Source: Blasia pusilla
Taxonomy: Eukaryota > Marchantiophyta > Marchantiopsida > Blasiales
Assembly: GCA_050084515.1 (NCBI GenBank)
Contig: CM114273.1
Coordinates: forward strand, 21,514,001 to 21,578,000
Reading direction: 5' to 3'
Length of the DNA stretch: 64,000 nucleotides
In this document: positions 1 to 10,710 of the stretch, in pieces
Numbering within the stretch: position 1 is the stretch's first letter
Layout: the number at the start of each line of letters is the position of its first letter
Notes under the pieces: model-generated
Seen by the model: the letters and a program-made list of their open reading frames with translations, nothing else
Databases searched by the model: none
What the model was told of the DNA's origin: nothing
Program-made: the position numbers and the translations under genes

Positions 1-179
1 AATTTTTAGATGACGAGGCTGAAGAAATCATAGACTAGGTCAAATGTATATTTCCGAGGTTCCTTCGGAGGTAATAAAGGACGAGATTTTTTCAACCGAT
101 AATGGTGTTTGTAAAAGTTTGCTGAAAATGTTTTTTGGACTTGTGGATTGTATTCTTTTAGCTACTTAGAATTACAATT

Positions 180-610
180 TTGCAACCCGTCGGATTCCAA
201 CGGGTTGCAACTTTTAATTTTTTGACAACTGCAACTTTTTAACCATTTCCAAGCAAGCAGTCAGATTTCAACAGGTTGGCAGTTTGAGTGATCGGACTCT
301 TTCCCTGTGAGACCAACTTCTGAGGCATTGTGGCCGGCTTCTTCACTTTTGGCTCGTTCCCCTAGATTTTTCAAACCAGTTGTAGGATTATTTTCTTGTC
401 TAAGATGTGCAGGATTCCTACTACTTGTCGGATTGCCATTTCGGATTCCCAACCTGTTGGATTTTTGTGGGTGCAGGGTGGAATGGAATCACTTCTGAAA
501 ATCTTTCCTTTCTTATGGTGAGCTTGCTTGCAAGGGGTGCAAGCCATCTGATTCCGACGAGTTGCAAGAGTTGCAACCTGTAAAATTCCGACGGGTTGGG
601 AGGGGTACAA
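180..610. repeat. Cluster of GATTCCAACGGGTTGCAA-like motifs
   Basis: A motif close to GATTCCRACGGGTTGCAA recurs near 180-210, 262-276, 426-460, 546-570 and 580-600. The first copy is an inverted repeat with 11 bp arms (TTGCAACCCGT at 180-190 and ACGGGTTGCAA at 200-210). Origin unknown. Confidence 0.6.
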
Positions 611-900
611 CTTCTCAGTTTCTCTGATTTAGGATCTGAATGAAGGGATATCAGTTCCTCTTTACTCCTAACAGCTAACAATCTTTTGGTTCAATTATCG
701 TCTCATGTGTTCACATTTCACAAAGTTGGTCTTGAGCAAACACCATTCATAACCAACAGAAAGTTGGTTATGAGGCAATTCAAGGGAGGCCATTATGCTG
801 GCTACAATCCCTGCAAAAAGAGAGGTTGGCATCCTACCGATACGCATTCGGGTGGTCCTCCAACAAAAATACCCATGGGCACTGCTTGTTGTAGACCGAG

Positions 901-968
901 ACAGGCAATGTTAAGAAACTTAGGCTCACATGAGACAGGCAATGTTAAGAAACTTAAGCTCACATGGA
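901..968. repeat. 34 bp tandem duplication
   Basis: Two adjacent 34 bp units (901-934 and 935-968), each starting ACAGGCAATGTTAAG, differ at only a few positions. Confidence 0.85.
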
Positions 969-1062
969 GAATGATGGAAAAATGTTTGTTGTGGTCTTAT
1001 GATGTCTACTTTTTTTTCGCCCCTTGGAAAAAGGAGGTTTCTTTAGGCCCGAATGTGGACCA

Positions 1063-3021
1063 CTACCTTCTCTCTTCTAAAGATTTCATGAATTTGAAAG
1101 CAAACAAAAATTTCAAATATGTCAAAATTTTTTGAAGAGAGGAGGCGGATTTGGCCCTTTTTTTTTTAAGAGAGACTCTCCTCTCTTCCTCTCCCCTGCC
1201 AGAATACCAGCCCCCTTGCCATAGAATGGGTGTAGTATCCAAAGGGGATAACCCAACTGGACCAGAAGTAGGAGTCCACCGTGGGGCCTCCTCTTCCTCG
1301 TGAGGTATAACAGCCTCACACCAAGCCTGCTGCACTAGGCGATCAACCTCCTGCCGTAGTGCACCGCCTGAACTCCAAAGTGGCACATCCAACGATGAGG
1401 ATACCACTGCAACAAAACTAGGGACCTCCTCTACCTCCTCATGCACAAGAGAATCCGTAGTAGAAAGATTATCCTCCAAAAAGTCTCCTGGCCAAGTGAC
1501 TACTCCACTAAAACCAACCACAAATGCTAACACCGTTGGGGAAGACCCTCCTGGTCGAGCCCCATAAATAAATCTCACAAGAACCTGGCTCATACATCCA
1601 TCCTCGGTCTATAAGCCGCAGTCTCAGTAGTCCAGTAGTCCATCTGAAAACCCATCGGGTATAATACTGCTCCTCCAACTAGTACATCATACGACTCGGC
1701 TGATGTGACCACTACAAGTACTCCCAAACCGTGAGCTATCAGTTGCATGATCATGTCTCAACTGTACATACAACTTCTCCCGTGTCATGAATTGAGACCT
1801 ATCATTGGCTCCTCCAAGTGATGTTTGAATCTGGAATGGGCAATGCTCAAGCTCTGACCTCCGAATACCCAAACCAATACATGCCGCCTTTCCCAACATC
1901 AAAGGTTGTGCACCAGAGTCTAACAAGACTCTATCTGGTCTATACATCTATCCTGTAGGACTCACCAATCGAAATATCCCACTCCGGTTGTCCAACATAC
2001 ATACACCAGGTGTAAGCCTCTCACGGTCAATGGTTGGTCGGGCTGGTAATGCATCCATCTTCGCCGCTGCTTGCCAAGTAGCACTGGTACTCAATGCTAC
2101 ACGTGACATAGAGGGTCGCTCCACCGCAACACCCTCATCCACCTCAACACTTATAGCAGTAACACCCCCATGTTCACACAACATGGCTCCTAGCTGAAAT
2201 ACAGGAGCTAAGTCAACTCCTAAAGCCATCAGCTCTGCGGCCGAAAACAATGGGGATCCCAATTCTGAAGTTGCCATCCGCAATATTGCACTGGATGCTA
2301 CATCCGTGTCTACTACACGCGATATAGATGCCTCAGTCCCCACTTTCGGCCCAATAGGCAGCGTAGGAACCATGGATGGAGTCCTAAGCATCTCAAACAA
2401 CAAGAATGAGTGGGGAAGCCTAGCCTGCCTCCCAGCCTCACCCCTCTTTGGGTCCAACTCCACACTAGCACCACGTGGCTCTGACGCTCGAGTGGCTCCT
2501 CTCGTAACTGCAGCTGATGCCTCAACCTGTGATGCACTCGCCATATAAGAGAGATCATTCCCTCCATAAGAGGTGGAAGCCCCTGCTCCTGAACCTGCTC
2601 TATGCTAGATACCAGCCATAGTAGCCGACTTCTGCTCCAACTGCTCAATCCTGGCAGCCATAGCTGACTGTGTGGTAGTGGTAGGGGTAGCTACTGTAGG
2701 CTCTCCAACCACTCGTCCACCTCTACCACTCTTACCACCTCTACCACCTCGGCCCCTTGGAGCTACTCCACCACGGCCGCGGCCTGATCTCAACTCTGGA
2801 TGAAGATCAAAGCAACGCTCTCGAGGATGACCTGGTCTCCCAAAATAATCACATTGAGTGGGGGCCGACTGAGGCCCATCCTCCAAAGTCCGTCTCCCAT
2901 CCTCTTGGGGACAAAACCTCCTAACATGATCACCTCCACATGTCCAACATGACTGTCCTTGCTGCGGGGCACCAAATGAAGGCAATGGTCTCTGCACAAG
3001 TGTAGGTGGACTGCTGAACAC
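1063..3021 (-). pseudogene. Ty3 zinc knuckle, protease and linker, copy A
   Basis: One reading frame runs through this segment with in-frame stops near 2605, 1948 and 1687. In order it has a zinc knuckle CWTCGGDHVRRFC (CX2CX4HX4C) and a second, damaged knuckle CDYFGRPGHPRERC whose second Cys is Phe. Then come a Gly/Arg-rich stretch and a retropepsin motif LLDSGAQPLMLG near 1920-1880, where DSGA is the catalytic triplet. An acidic linker follows. The same protease segment lies on the plus strand at 44.95-45.4 kb with D-stop-GA. Two of the stops are TAG and one is TGA, a pattern compatible with C-to-T change at methylated CAG or CGA codons. Confidence 0.85.
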
Positions 3022-3898
3022 AAGAAGTAGTAGTTGTATCCCTACTGAATGCGGATATCACCACTCTCTCCTCCACCATGTTAAGCTCAATCTTCTCAGA
3101 AAGAACAAACACATGGGTCAATGTGGGTGAATCATCACTCATAAGAGTAGCATCACGTACCCTGCGGCGCAACTCTTTGTCCAAGATCCCATACCAAAAC
3201 TTGACTGCCTGAGCCTCAGTCACACCTTGGGTAATTGAAATCAACCGTCGCATATGAGTGTATGCCTCACGAAGACTCTCACCAGTCTTTTGCTCAAATT
3301 CTTGAAGACTCCTCAACTTCTCTGTCTTCACTCCCTGGTAGTTCTTCTTCAACCTCTTGAAGAACTCTGCAATTAGGCTGAACAATGGTGGGGCACTAGT
3401 ACCCCCAATGGTTCCTCCACTGATACACCCACTCCGGCTCGTACTCGTACCACTGAACGTCGGGCTGGCTGGCATAGTAGGAGCACTACTGCCAATACCA
3501 CCATGGATGATAGACACATAGCCTGGAGACCAATATTGTCTCCACGCCTCAATCTCAGCAACATGGCCCTTCCTAAACTCATGGTAATCATCCATGGGTG
3601 GTCCCTACAAGTGCTGAAACAACCCCTTCCAAGCCAAGAAGGGTGTAAACAACGTGGCGTTCCGCAACATTTGCATATCACACCACGTATCAAACTCCTG
3701 CATGAAGTCCTCCAACTCAATGTTGCCCACTACACGCGAGTATCGTCGTGGGCCCTTCATGGCCCCATATATCCCGTCCATGTCCCAAATCAATGGAGCT
3801 GCAACACTCAATAATAACGTAGAAGACTCGGTGTTTGGAACACCCTCGTCCTCTTCTTCATCAACCGTCGGAAGTGGAAAAGGTAGCCGATACCTCAA
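2930..3898 (-). pseudogene. Ty3 gag (capsid) fragment, copy A
   Basis: The frame begins at a Met near 3898 (MRYRLPFPLP...), is broken by an in-frame TAG near 3604, and continues in the same frame to 2930. The second part holds a retrotransposon gag core with the run EFFKRLKKNYQG, then LRSLQEFEQKTGESLREAY, then AVKFWYGILDKELRRRV. This spacing is characteristic of the helical Retrotrans_gag domain of plant Ty3 elements. Capsid protein would package element RNA in the cytoplasm. The frame is lost near 3020-2930, where the zinc-knuckle segment continues in another frame. Not expected to make a working Gag. Confidence 0.85.
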
Positions 3899-4561
3899 TC
3901 CACTCTATGTAAAACCACCACTATCCGCACCACGATCCCCAACCTGACCACCAAATAGCTCTGTGATGACCAACGCCGATGCCGCACCACCACCAAATTA
4001 CCACCACTATCACCAAGAGACGTCGATGTTGCTGTTCTATTCTAGCTCTACTAGCTATCGGTGTAGGCAACCTAACCTGTCATCACTCTGATAGCACACA
4101 GGAGTAGCACTTCTCTGGAAATCAGCGTCAACCCTAACAATGGGCGCGCAAGCAAGAAGCAACGATGGAGGGGATCCAAACACAGGAAGTCAAACGACAA
4201 CCCTCCAATCGCAAATGGAAATCAAGGTAGCATAATCCACCAAACGTGGCGCCCCCTGAATCCAAAAAACCCACCACACAATTCTAACGCAAAAGCTTCT
4301 CTGCCGCGGGTCGATGACGTGCTAGTCGGACTCGCATCACCTGAAAATATCATCTGTATGGAGAGGCTACACCGTACTATGCGCTAGAGGTCCATCAACC
4401 AAAAACCTGAGATGCATAAAGCGCCTAACACATCTCCGAATAGCACCAAATGAGTTACACCAATGGGTAAACTGGCATAGTTAAGCGTCTTCTAGGCAGA
4501 ATAGCCCAAAGATGGGTGACCAGTTATGCAACACTCAAATCACAAATCCTCCAAAAACTGC

Positions 4562-4671
4562 CTCACGCCCAGGCAAGCAAGCTTGCTTGCTTGCTCCTTG
4601 CTCCGCCTCTCACGCCCAAGCAAGCAAGCTTGCTTGCTTGCTCCTTGCGCCTTGCTCCGCCTCTCACGCCC
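4562..4671. repeat. Tandem repeat of about 50 bp with internal palindrome
   Basis: Two units begin CTCACGCCCA at about 4562 and 4608. Each contains AAGCAAGCTTGCTTGCTTG, which is self-complementary around AAGCTT, followed by CTCCTTG and CTCCGC. A partial third start is seen at 4663. It lies in the leader of Ty3 copy A. Confidence 0.85.
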
Positions 4672-4970
4672 ACTCGCCCCGAGCTACCACGAGTTGCCTC
4701 AAAGCCTCGTCGAACACAAACCAAAATCTTCAATCCTTGATAACTTCGAACTCCCTTGAAGAAATCCGGCGGTCTGAAGCGCGTTGGAAAGCTCTCAGCA
4801 AGGCGCTTCTTTCCCAACCAACCACGCACCAGGTTTCCACCTCCAATAAAGGCCACAAGCCACGAACATCCATGGCTGAGTCTACAATCAGCCCTAACTA
4901 GATCCTACTGATCCACAATCAAAGCTACCATCAGTCGCGCCCCTACTCTCCTTGAACGTCAATCTTTAGT

Positions 4971-5933
4971 GTTGCGGAAGCGTACGTTCAGTAGGTCACG
5001 ATCTCATCGCCAATCTGTACCCAAACACGCACTCTCGTTAGTCGGGTCTAGGCCAACCAGCGTTTCAACCCACCGAGTTCTCAACTCGGCGTCTCATCAA
5101 GCTCACCCTTCCTTAGTTCCTAGTTTCCAAAACACGGCAAGTCCTTCAAGACTTGGAACAGACTTCCTGGTTAGTCCAAGGATTTGAAACGGCACTTGCA
5201 CGCCTAGCGATCCCAACTGTTCGACGGACCTCGTGTGAGCTCCAAACCGAGACCCAAGTAATTGAGTCACGGGGTGAAATCCAAGAGGGACGTCTAAAAT
5301 CGCCTCAATAGATTTGGTGCAGGTTTTCCAACCCAACCCCCAAACTTGCGTTCCGTTCCATGCCCTTGAGCCGCCCCGCGGCTCCCAAAGTGGGGTTTGG
5401 GTTCCAAACACTCTCGAAGACCTTCCCCCTTACTAGTACTTTAGGGGTTCTCCAATAACCCCCCTTTTGGAAAAGGAGGGTCGGGCCCTTCATTGTGACC
5501 CTCAACCCGACTCCACTTACAGTCGTTTCCGGGTTGTTTCTCAACCTGTGCTTATGCGTTTGCAAAGATCTTTGTGCGTTTGAACCGGCTTTTCACAAGC
5601 TCTCCAATGCATCCTTATTTAATCCAAAGACATCTTGGTGCTAAAAGTTATGGTTAAAAATACAGTCGGAAACTCTCAAAGGCTAGTGGCGTTCCAAATC
5701 CGGATTCTTCCTTTTGGCAACCCACTTTCTAGACTCGAATTCTTTCAAGCCTCATTTTGCGTTTGGTCCACGTTTCTCGGTCGCGACCACAACATCTGAA
5801 ACGTGAAGCCTCGCTCGCGTCTCGTCTCTTGTCTCCTCTTCGAGACTACTCCAACGCGCAAACCATCTAAGCGTGAGCCCGCTAATGTTCCGATGTTCCG
5901 CTTGGCACTCGTTTGGTCATGAGGGTCGCGACA
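4971..5933 (-). repeat. LTR-like repeat of Ty3 copy A
   Basis: On the minus strand the segment begins TGTCGCGACCCTCATGACC (5933 leftward) and has a candidate TG...CA end at GCTTCCGCAACA (4971). Related sequence recurs at 49.69-50.59 kb (plus), 12.22-12.90 kb (minus) and as the hairpin arms at 63.0 kb. Homology continues a little past 4971 (ACGTTCAAGGAGA), so the true 3' border may be nearer 4098. Confidence 0.6.
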
Positions 5934-5961
5934 CCATCTATCTACTCTAGTTCTTTAAGTA

Positions 5962-6643
5962 CAATCCGTGAAAAACCTACTGTCATAAAACACGTATAGA
6001 ATCACATACAATCGAGCCAAACCCACTCCACGATGGGAGAATCCAGGTCGAAGCTTGCGGGAACCACCATAGCCAAGAGCTCTACTCACTACCAAGGCTA
6101 ACTCCCAACGCAACAGGCTCAACTCAAAGAACTAACTCTTCTTTGAGTGCACTCCACACTATATCTTCCAACCTAAGAGCGGGCCCTACTGGAAAAGTCA
6201 CCCTCAATTGAGTAACCTCCAACCCTATGTATGAAACCGCATCTCTACCTAGACACTACGGCCCTACATAAAGTATGGCCTCTACTAACACACTATACTC
6301 TATGACATAATTCGTATGGTCATGAGACCATACCTTATGTAGGGCCGTAGTGTCTAGGTAGAGATGCATTTTCATACATAGGGTTGGGGGTTACTCAATT
6401 GAGGGTGACTTTTCCAGTATGGCCCGCTCTTAGGTTGGAGGATATAGTGTGGAGTGCACTCAAAGAACAGTTAGTTCTTTGAGTTGAGCCTGTTGCGTTG
6501 GGAGTTAGCCTTGGTAGTGAGAAGAGCTCTTGGCTATGGTGGTTCCCGCAAGTTTTGACCTGGATTCTCCCATCGTGGAGTGGATTTGGCTCGATTGTAT
6601 GTGATTCTATACGTGTTTTATGATAGTAGGTCTTCCACGAATT
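5962..6643. repeat. Large inverted repeat between two head-to-head Ty3 copies
   Basis: Left arm 5962-6279 and right arm 6327-6643, each about 317 bp and nearly identical as reverse complements, are separated by about 47 bp. Examples are GTAGGGCCGTAGTG near 6338 against its complement near 6252, and CTATACGTGTTTTATGA near 6607 against 5982-5998. The arms lie between the 5' ends of the leftward copy A and the rightward copy B. Confidence 0.9.
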
Positions 6644-7244
6644 TCAGTTGTGGTACACTTGTGTTTGTGGATGCTCTTGTCTATATTATGTATGTATGTG
6701 AGTATGGTATGTCAGCGATGTATGTTGTATGACGATGTGGATTCGCACGACAGAATAGGGTTGGTTTGATACACCTGGTGGTGGCAGTGTGGCCATGTCA
6801 GGGTCATTCTTCGGCGGGACAGGGACTTGGTTCGCAGGACTCGAGGTAGGCCATGTTTGGGAGACGTTGCGCGTTCTTCGTCTCTTGCAGACTACCCAGC
6901 GCTGTTCTCAAGACTACATTTTGGAGAACATCCCATTGTTAGTCAACCCTCGAGCTCGACTGATGGCGAGTGTACATCACGTGCGGTCATGGATAGGACC
7001 GGCCGTGATGTTGGATGTGACGAGTGTTGGATCGCGCGTACATTGTCCACGATTATGGTGGACGAACCTTTTACCATCCGAGTTGCTGAGGCTGGCTTAT
7101 GATGGAGTCCAGAGACCATCACTATTTATAGTAGATGCAATCTTGGATCGAGGGCGACGATGATGTACCACCGTTGGTAGTGGCCAATTGGGTGGACCCG
7201 TAGAGGGCATCATTGCCTTTGTTGGTGAGTTTTCTGGCATCTCA

Positions 7245-7975
7245 TGCTTTTTGTCAAGGAGGAGTAGGCATGATGTGGGATGAGCAGGCAGGTATACTGG
7301 TGGAGCCCAACGCCGACGAGCGAGAGCGAGCTATTTGGTTCTCTACAAGTACGACGGTGGTGCCTATGATGGCATAGGCATCCCGCATACACGTATTGGG
7401 TCAGGCTATGGACCTGGATTATCTTACTTGGCTATTCAATCTTGGTTTTGCTGAGCAAAGACGAATGCAAGAGGCATTTGTGACATTACATCCACTTTGC
7501 AGCGCAGGGTCTAGCGGGGTGGGTGAGATATTGGTTGGGGGCCCGATAGTGATGGAGAGGCATCCATGCATGGACTTCATGGGATATGTCACAAGAGCAC
7601 ACAGAGATGGGAGTTCATTTTGCTCATGCAAGACATAGTGGAGTTCCTAGAGAGTTGGTGTTTGAGTTGGGAGTGCCTGGTGCTGCTCCAGACGTTGATA
7701 GTTAGCAACCACCACCCTCCTCTTCTCCAGAGGTCACGAGAGAGACTTGGGAGCTAGTAATTGGTCCTGGGTTGACAGGATCGGAGAGGAGACGAGTTTT
7801 GAAGTTCTTGTGGACATTTTGAGACTGTTTTGCATATAGTATGCACGACTTGGCAATGCAGGGTCCAGGTATTCGGATCGAGTTGGATAGTGATGCTCCT
7901 ATCTTCCGACAACCCTACATGTATTCTGACATGGAGCGAGCCTTGATTCAGAGTAGCAGTCAAGACGTGGCTTAC
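7245..7975 (+). pseudogene. Ty3 protease-RT linker and RT N-terminus, copy B
   Basis: The linker includes the frame VEPNADERERAIWFSTST, then MDLDYLTWLFNLGFAEQRRM (7405-7460), which recurs in copy C as MDLNFLTWFISLG. From about 7720 the RT N-terminal signature follows: GPGLTGSERRRVLKFLWTF, then DCFAYSMHDLAMQGPGIRIEL and FRQPYMYSDMERALIQS. This stretch precedes the palm in Ty3 polymerases. It stops at about 7955 and is joined directly to the connection domain, so the catalytic palm (FADD/YIDD region) is absent. Confidence 0.8.
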
Positions 7976-8460
7976 TAGGTTGGATAAGGAGTGGTTTTGG
8001 GGAGATGATCAGGAACGAGCATTTCAGGAGCTCAAGGAAAGGTTGACGTCCTCATCCATTTTGAGGAGACCTATGCGTGGTCGTCCGTTCCAATTACATA
8101 CAGACACAAGTATGTTGGGGTTAGGAGCAGTGCTTACTCAGAGAGATGATGAGGGGAAGGAGTTTGTAGTGGCGTATGCGAGCCGCTCAAACAATGATGC
8201 GGAGGCAAAGTACAGTTCCTATGAGGGGGAGTGCTTAGCTGCACTGTGGGTAGTGGCCCATTTTAGATGTTATTTGTTCGGGAACCCTTTCACGCTCATC
8301 ATTGATCATCAGCCACTCAGATGGTTGATGGAGTCTAACAAGCTTATAGCGAAGCTTTCCAGATGGTCACTCCTGTTGCGGGAGTATAGTTTTCAGGTTG
8401 TCCATCGCCCAGAACATCTGAACTAGGATGCGGACGGGTTGAGTCGTACCCATGCATGAG
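7976..8460 (+). pseudogene. Ty3 RT connection and RNase H, copy B
   Basis: A 148-codon frame opens at 7980 and carries the standard Ty3 sequence order: FWGDDQERAFQELKERLTSS, then FQLHTDTSMLGLGAVLTQ, then VVAYASRSNNDAEAKYSSYE, ECLAALWVV, FTLIIDHQPLRWLM and RWSLLLREYSF. It ends VVHRPEHLN and a stop replaces the expected next residue. In an intact element RNase H removes the RNA strand of the replication hybrid. The D in HTDTS and the E in YSSYEGE sit where RNase H carboxylates are expected. This is the best-preserved piece of copy B. Confidence 0.9.
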
Positions 8461-8849
8461 CCAGAGCGATGTGACTCGAGCGTGGTGGCATGGCGAGAGT
8501 GATGAGTAGATGGTGCCGGGTTGGCAAGAATTTTCTTATTTGTGTCTATTGGCTATGTCAGGTCAGCATGAGGCATCCACTCCATGAGGGAGGTTGGATG
8601 GTGAGTCCTCAAATCCAGATGCTAGTGAGGAGTCGACATGAACTAGAGACATCAACAATGATGAGATGGTCTTGGAGTACCTATGCAATGGTATCTTGGC
8701 GAGCACGGTGGGTGCTAGAGATTGGGATCGAGTCCTACAATGACCCAAGAGGTTCAGATGGGAGGGGACGCATGTGCTTCGAGTTTGGGAGGATGGACAA
8801 GTGCGGATGGTGCCGCATCCTTCGCAATGAGCATGAGTTGTGAGACATG

Positions 8850-9690
8850 CTCACAAGGAGTTATGACATTTAAAGTCAAGATAACGTATAGCTTGATTCA
8901 GATTCAGTATTGGTGGCGTGGTATGTTGACTGATGTTTAGCAGTTTGTAGTGAGATGCATTATATGTAATAGAGTGCCGGCAACGTTCAATGCTCCAACT
9001 CCACACTTGCATCCTTTATCGATCATGGGCTTAGGGTATCGCTGGAGTTTAGACTCTGCAGGGCCTTTACCATTGACGGGATGCCATAGTGAGTTTGTGT
9101 TGGTCATGGTGGAGCACTTCGCCAAGGGGATTGAGTAGGTAGCCTTGTTGGATAGGTCGAGTGAGGGAGCGGCTTATGCATTTCTTAATAGAGTGCTTAG
9201 TCATTTCGACGCATCATCAGAGGTGTTGACAAACCAACGTACTGAGTTTAGGGGTGACTTTCAGGCCTTTTGTGATCAGGCACTGATAGATCATCGTACG
9301 ACTTCTCGAGATCATCCGGAGGCAAATGGTTTTGCAGAGAGAGTTGTGTAGATGGTGAAGAGAGGATTGCGCAAGCATGGACTGTAGAGAGGACATTTGG
9401 GAGATTGGGACCTACAGTTGCCATGGTTGGCGATGGGTTACCACTTCAATTGGCAGGCATCCTTGGCATCATTTTCATCATTTTCATCATATTTCTTGCT
9501 TTATGGAAGATATCCATAGTTAGCTTTAGGAGTCCTTATTTTAGAGGGCCATAATGGTACCGTTTGGAAAGATCATGTACATAAGTGTACGCCATGTCAT
9601 CTTCCGAATGTGGATGGGAGGATTGATCCAAGCTTGACAGTTGTTCCTGCACGCTTGAGATGCATGTTGTGTGGGTTTACCTGAGGCGTA
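8850..9690 (+). pseudogene. Ty3 integrase, copy B
   Basis: The zinc-binding part is seen as YWWRGMLTDV followed by VVRCIICNRV (CX2C). The core begins WSLDSAGPLP with the first catalytic Asp. The second block reads EVLTNQRTEFRGDFQAF, where N stands in place of the expected Asp. The third block reads DHPEANGFAERVV and keeps a Glu. Remnants continue to about 9690 (YFLLYGRYP). Stops interrupt the frame at 8938, 9137 and 9349. Integrase would insert element DNA; this one lacks a full DDE triad. Confidence 0.85.
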
Positions 9691-9868
9691 GCCACAATGC
9701 TAGTTTGTGATGAGTACTCTTGAGGATGACATATGTCATGTTTGACGTCGCCTCTTGACTTGGTTCCTCATGGACGTTGACTTTTTCCCATATGTACATA
9801 GGTGTGATAGGTAGATACAAGATGGCTCTTAATGTTATGGATTGCAGCAAGGTGACGAACGATGGGGC

Positions 9869-10115
9869 AATATAACACCCGACCTCTTTATCTTAGCATC
9901 GAAAACGTGCATATCATTTAGACTTGCTTTGTAGGCTATCTGGAGTAAGAGGGACCTAACCACCAGCTAGGGGATTGGGGTTGTCCAGTCGTTCATGTGT
10001 ACAAACATAGGTAGATGGGTCTTAGATATGTATGTGCATGACAATCGATGTATTTTGGCAAGGATGTGTATTTGCACGAAAATTGTCGAGGTAGATGAGG
10101 CGTAGGGCAAGATAA
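9869..10115 (+). repeat. Probable 3' LTR start of copy B
   Basis: TATAACACCCGACCTC resembles the TGTAACACCC start common in plant Ty3 LTRs and follows a purine run. The right border is not defined. The region includes the first unit of the direct repeat described next. Confidence 0.4.
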
Positions 10116-10710
10116 TATCGAGGCCTTAGAGGAGTCTTGTACTTCCCTATTTGGAGAGGTCATATGTGACATGCTCTTAGGAGGTGATCTATGAGTGTAG
10201 GTCACCCTTCCCTTTATGAGGAGTGGCAACCTTAGAGAGGTTGACCTTCCCAGCCATGTATGGCTCCACTTGGACCTATAAGGTCGTGGGTTAGTTGGTA
10301 GTTGGTCTCATGAGGGGACTACACCCGTAGTTGTTAGGGAGCTAGTATGGGTGTACTACACGTTTGCAATGACCTACTAGGAGGGAGATGACATGTGTGT
10401 ACATGTCACCCATGGAGGTGCTCAGTGGGGTATATCTCATATGAGATAAGGAGATCAAACATTTTGGGAATCCTTGTGTATACGTCGTCTTGTTGTCACA
10501 CCAGTGTGTATGTGAATCATGAGTATGGCTTTTTGGATGAAGCATAGTTGATTGCATATTTCACCAGAGTTTACAATTCGTATTCAACTTTATATTGGGG
10601 TTGTCCAATCGTTCATGTGTAGAGATTTTATGATTCATAACTAGATAGATCTTAGACATGTGTGTGCAAGACAACTGAGGTATGTTGGCAGCGATGTGTA
10701 TTCGCATGAC
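9974..10710. repeat. Direct repeat pair about 620 bp apart
   Basis: Units 9974-10080 and 10594-10710 both start ATTGGGGTTGTCC (or TTGGGGTTGTCC) and end around GATGTGTATTYGCA. They share GTTCATGTGTA and CTTAGAYATGTRTGTGCA in between. They may be ends of one LTR or parts of two LTRs. Confidence 0.75.

Larger units (their letters stand above)
1..1062. other. Non-coding stretch with short repeats
   Basis: No gene is supported. A 149-codon plus-strand frame at 686-1135 resembles no family I know and contains the tandem duplication annotated at 901-968. The left half carries scattered copies of a GGTTGCAAC-type motif, annotated separately. Confidence 0.5.
1063..5933 (-). mobile_element. Ty3-type LTR retrotransposon, decayed copy A
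   Basis: This element reads leftward. From 5' to 3' on the minus strand it has an LTR-like leader (5933 down to about 4971, possibly further), gag (3898-2930), a CCHC zinc-knuckle region, an aspartic protease (DSGA) and a protease-polymerase linker. No reverse transcriptase, RNase H or integrase lies to the left, so the 3' half is missing. Its frames contain several in-frame stops and one frameshift. A possible primer-binding site reads TGCTATCAGAG on the minus strand near 4087-4097. It resembles the usual initiator-Met PBS (TGGTATCAGAG) and would place the LTR end near 4098. Copies B and C belong to the same family. Confidence 0.85.
6644..9868 (+). mobile_element. Ty3-type LTR retrotransposon, decayed copy B
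   Basis: This element reads rightward from the inverted repeat. Recognisable parts in order are a protease-polymerase linker, the N-terminal part of reverse transcriptase, the RT connection and RNase H segment, and integrase. Gag and protease are not recognisable, and the RT palm is deleted. The 3' LTR probably begins near 9869 at TATAACACCCGACC, preceded by the purine run GATGGGGCAA as a likely polypurine tract. Numerous stops make it non-functional. Confidence 0.85.

Noticed and set aside
686-1135. 149-codon plus-strand frame
   Set aside because: No family resemblance, it contains a tandem duplication, and it ends inside the Ty3 copy A region.
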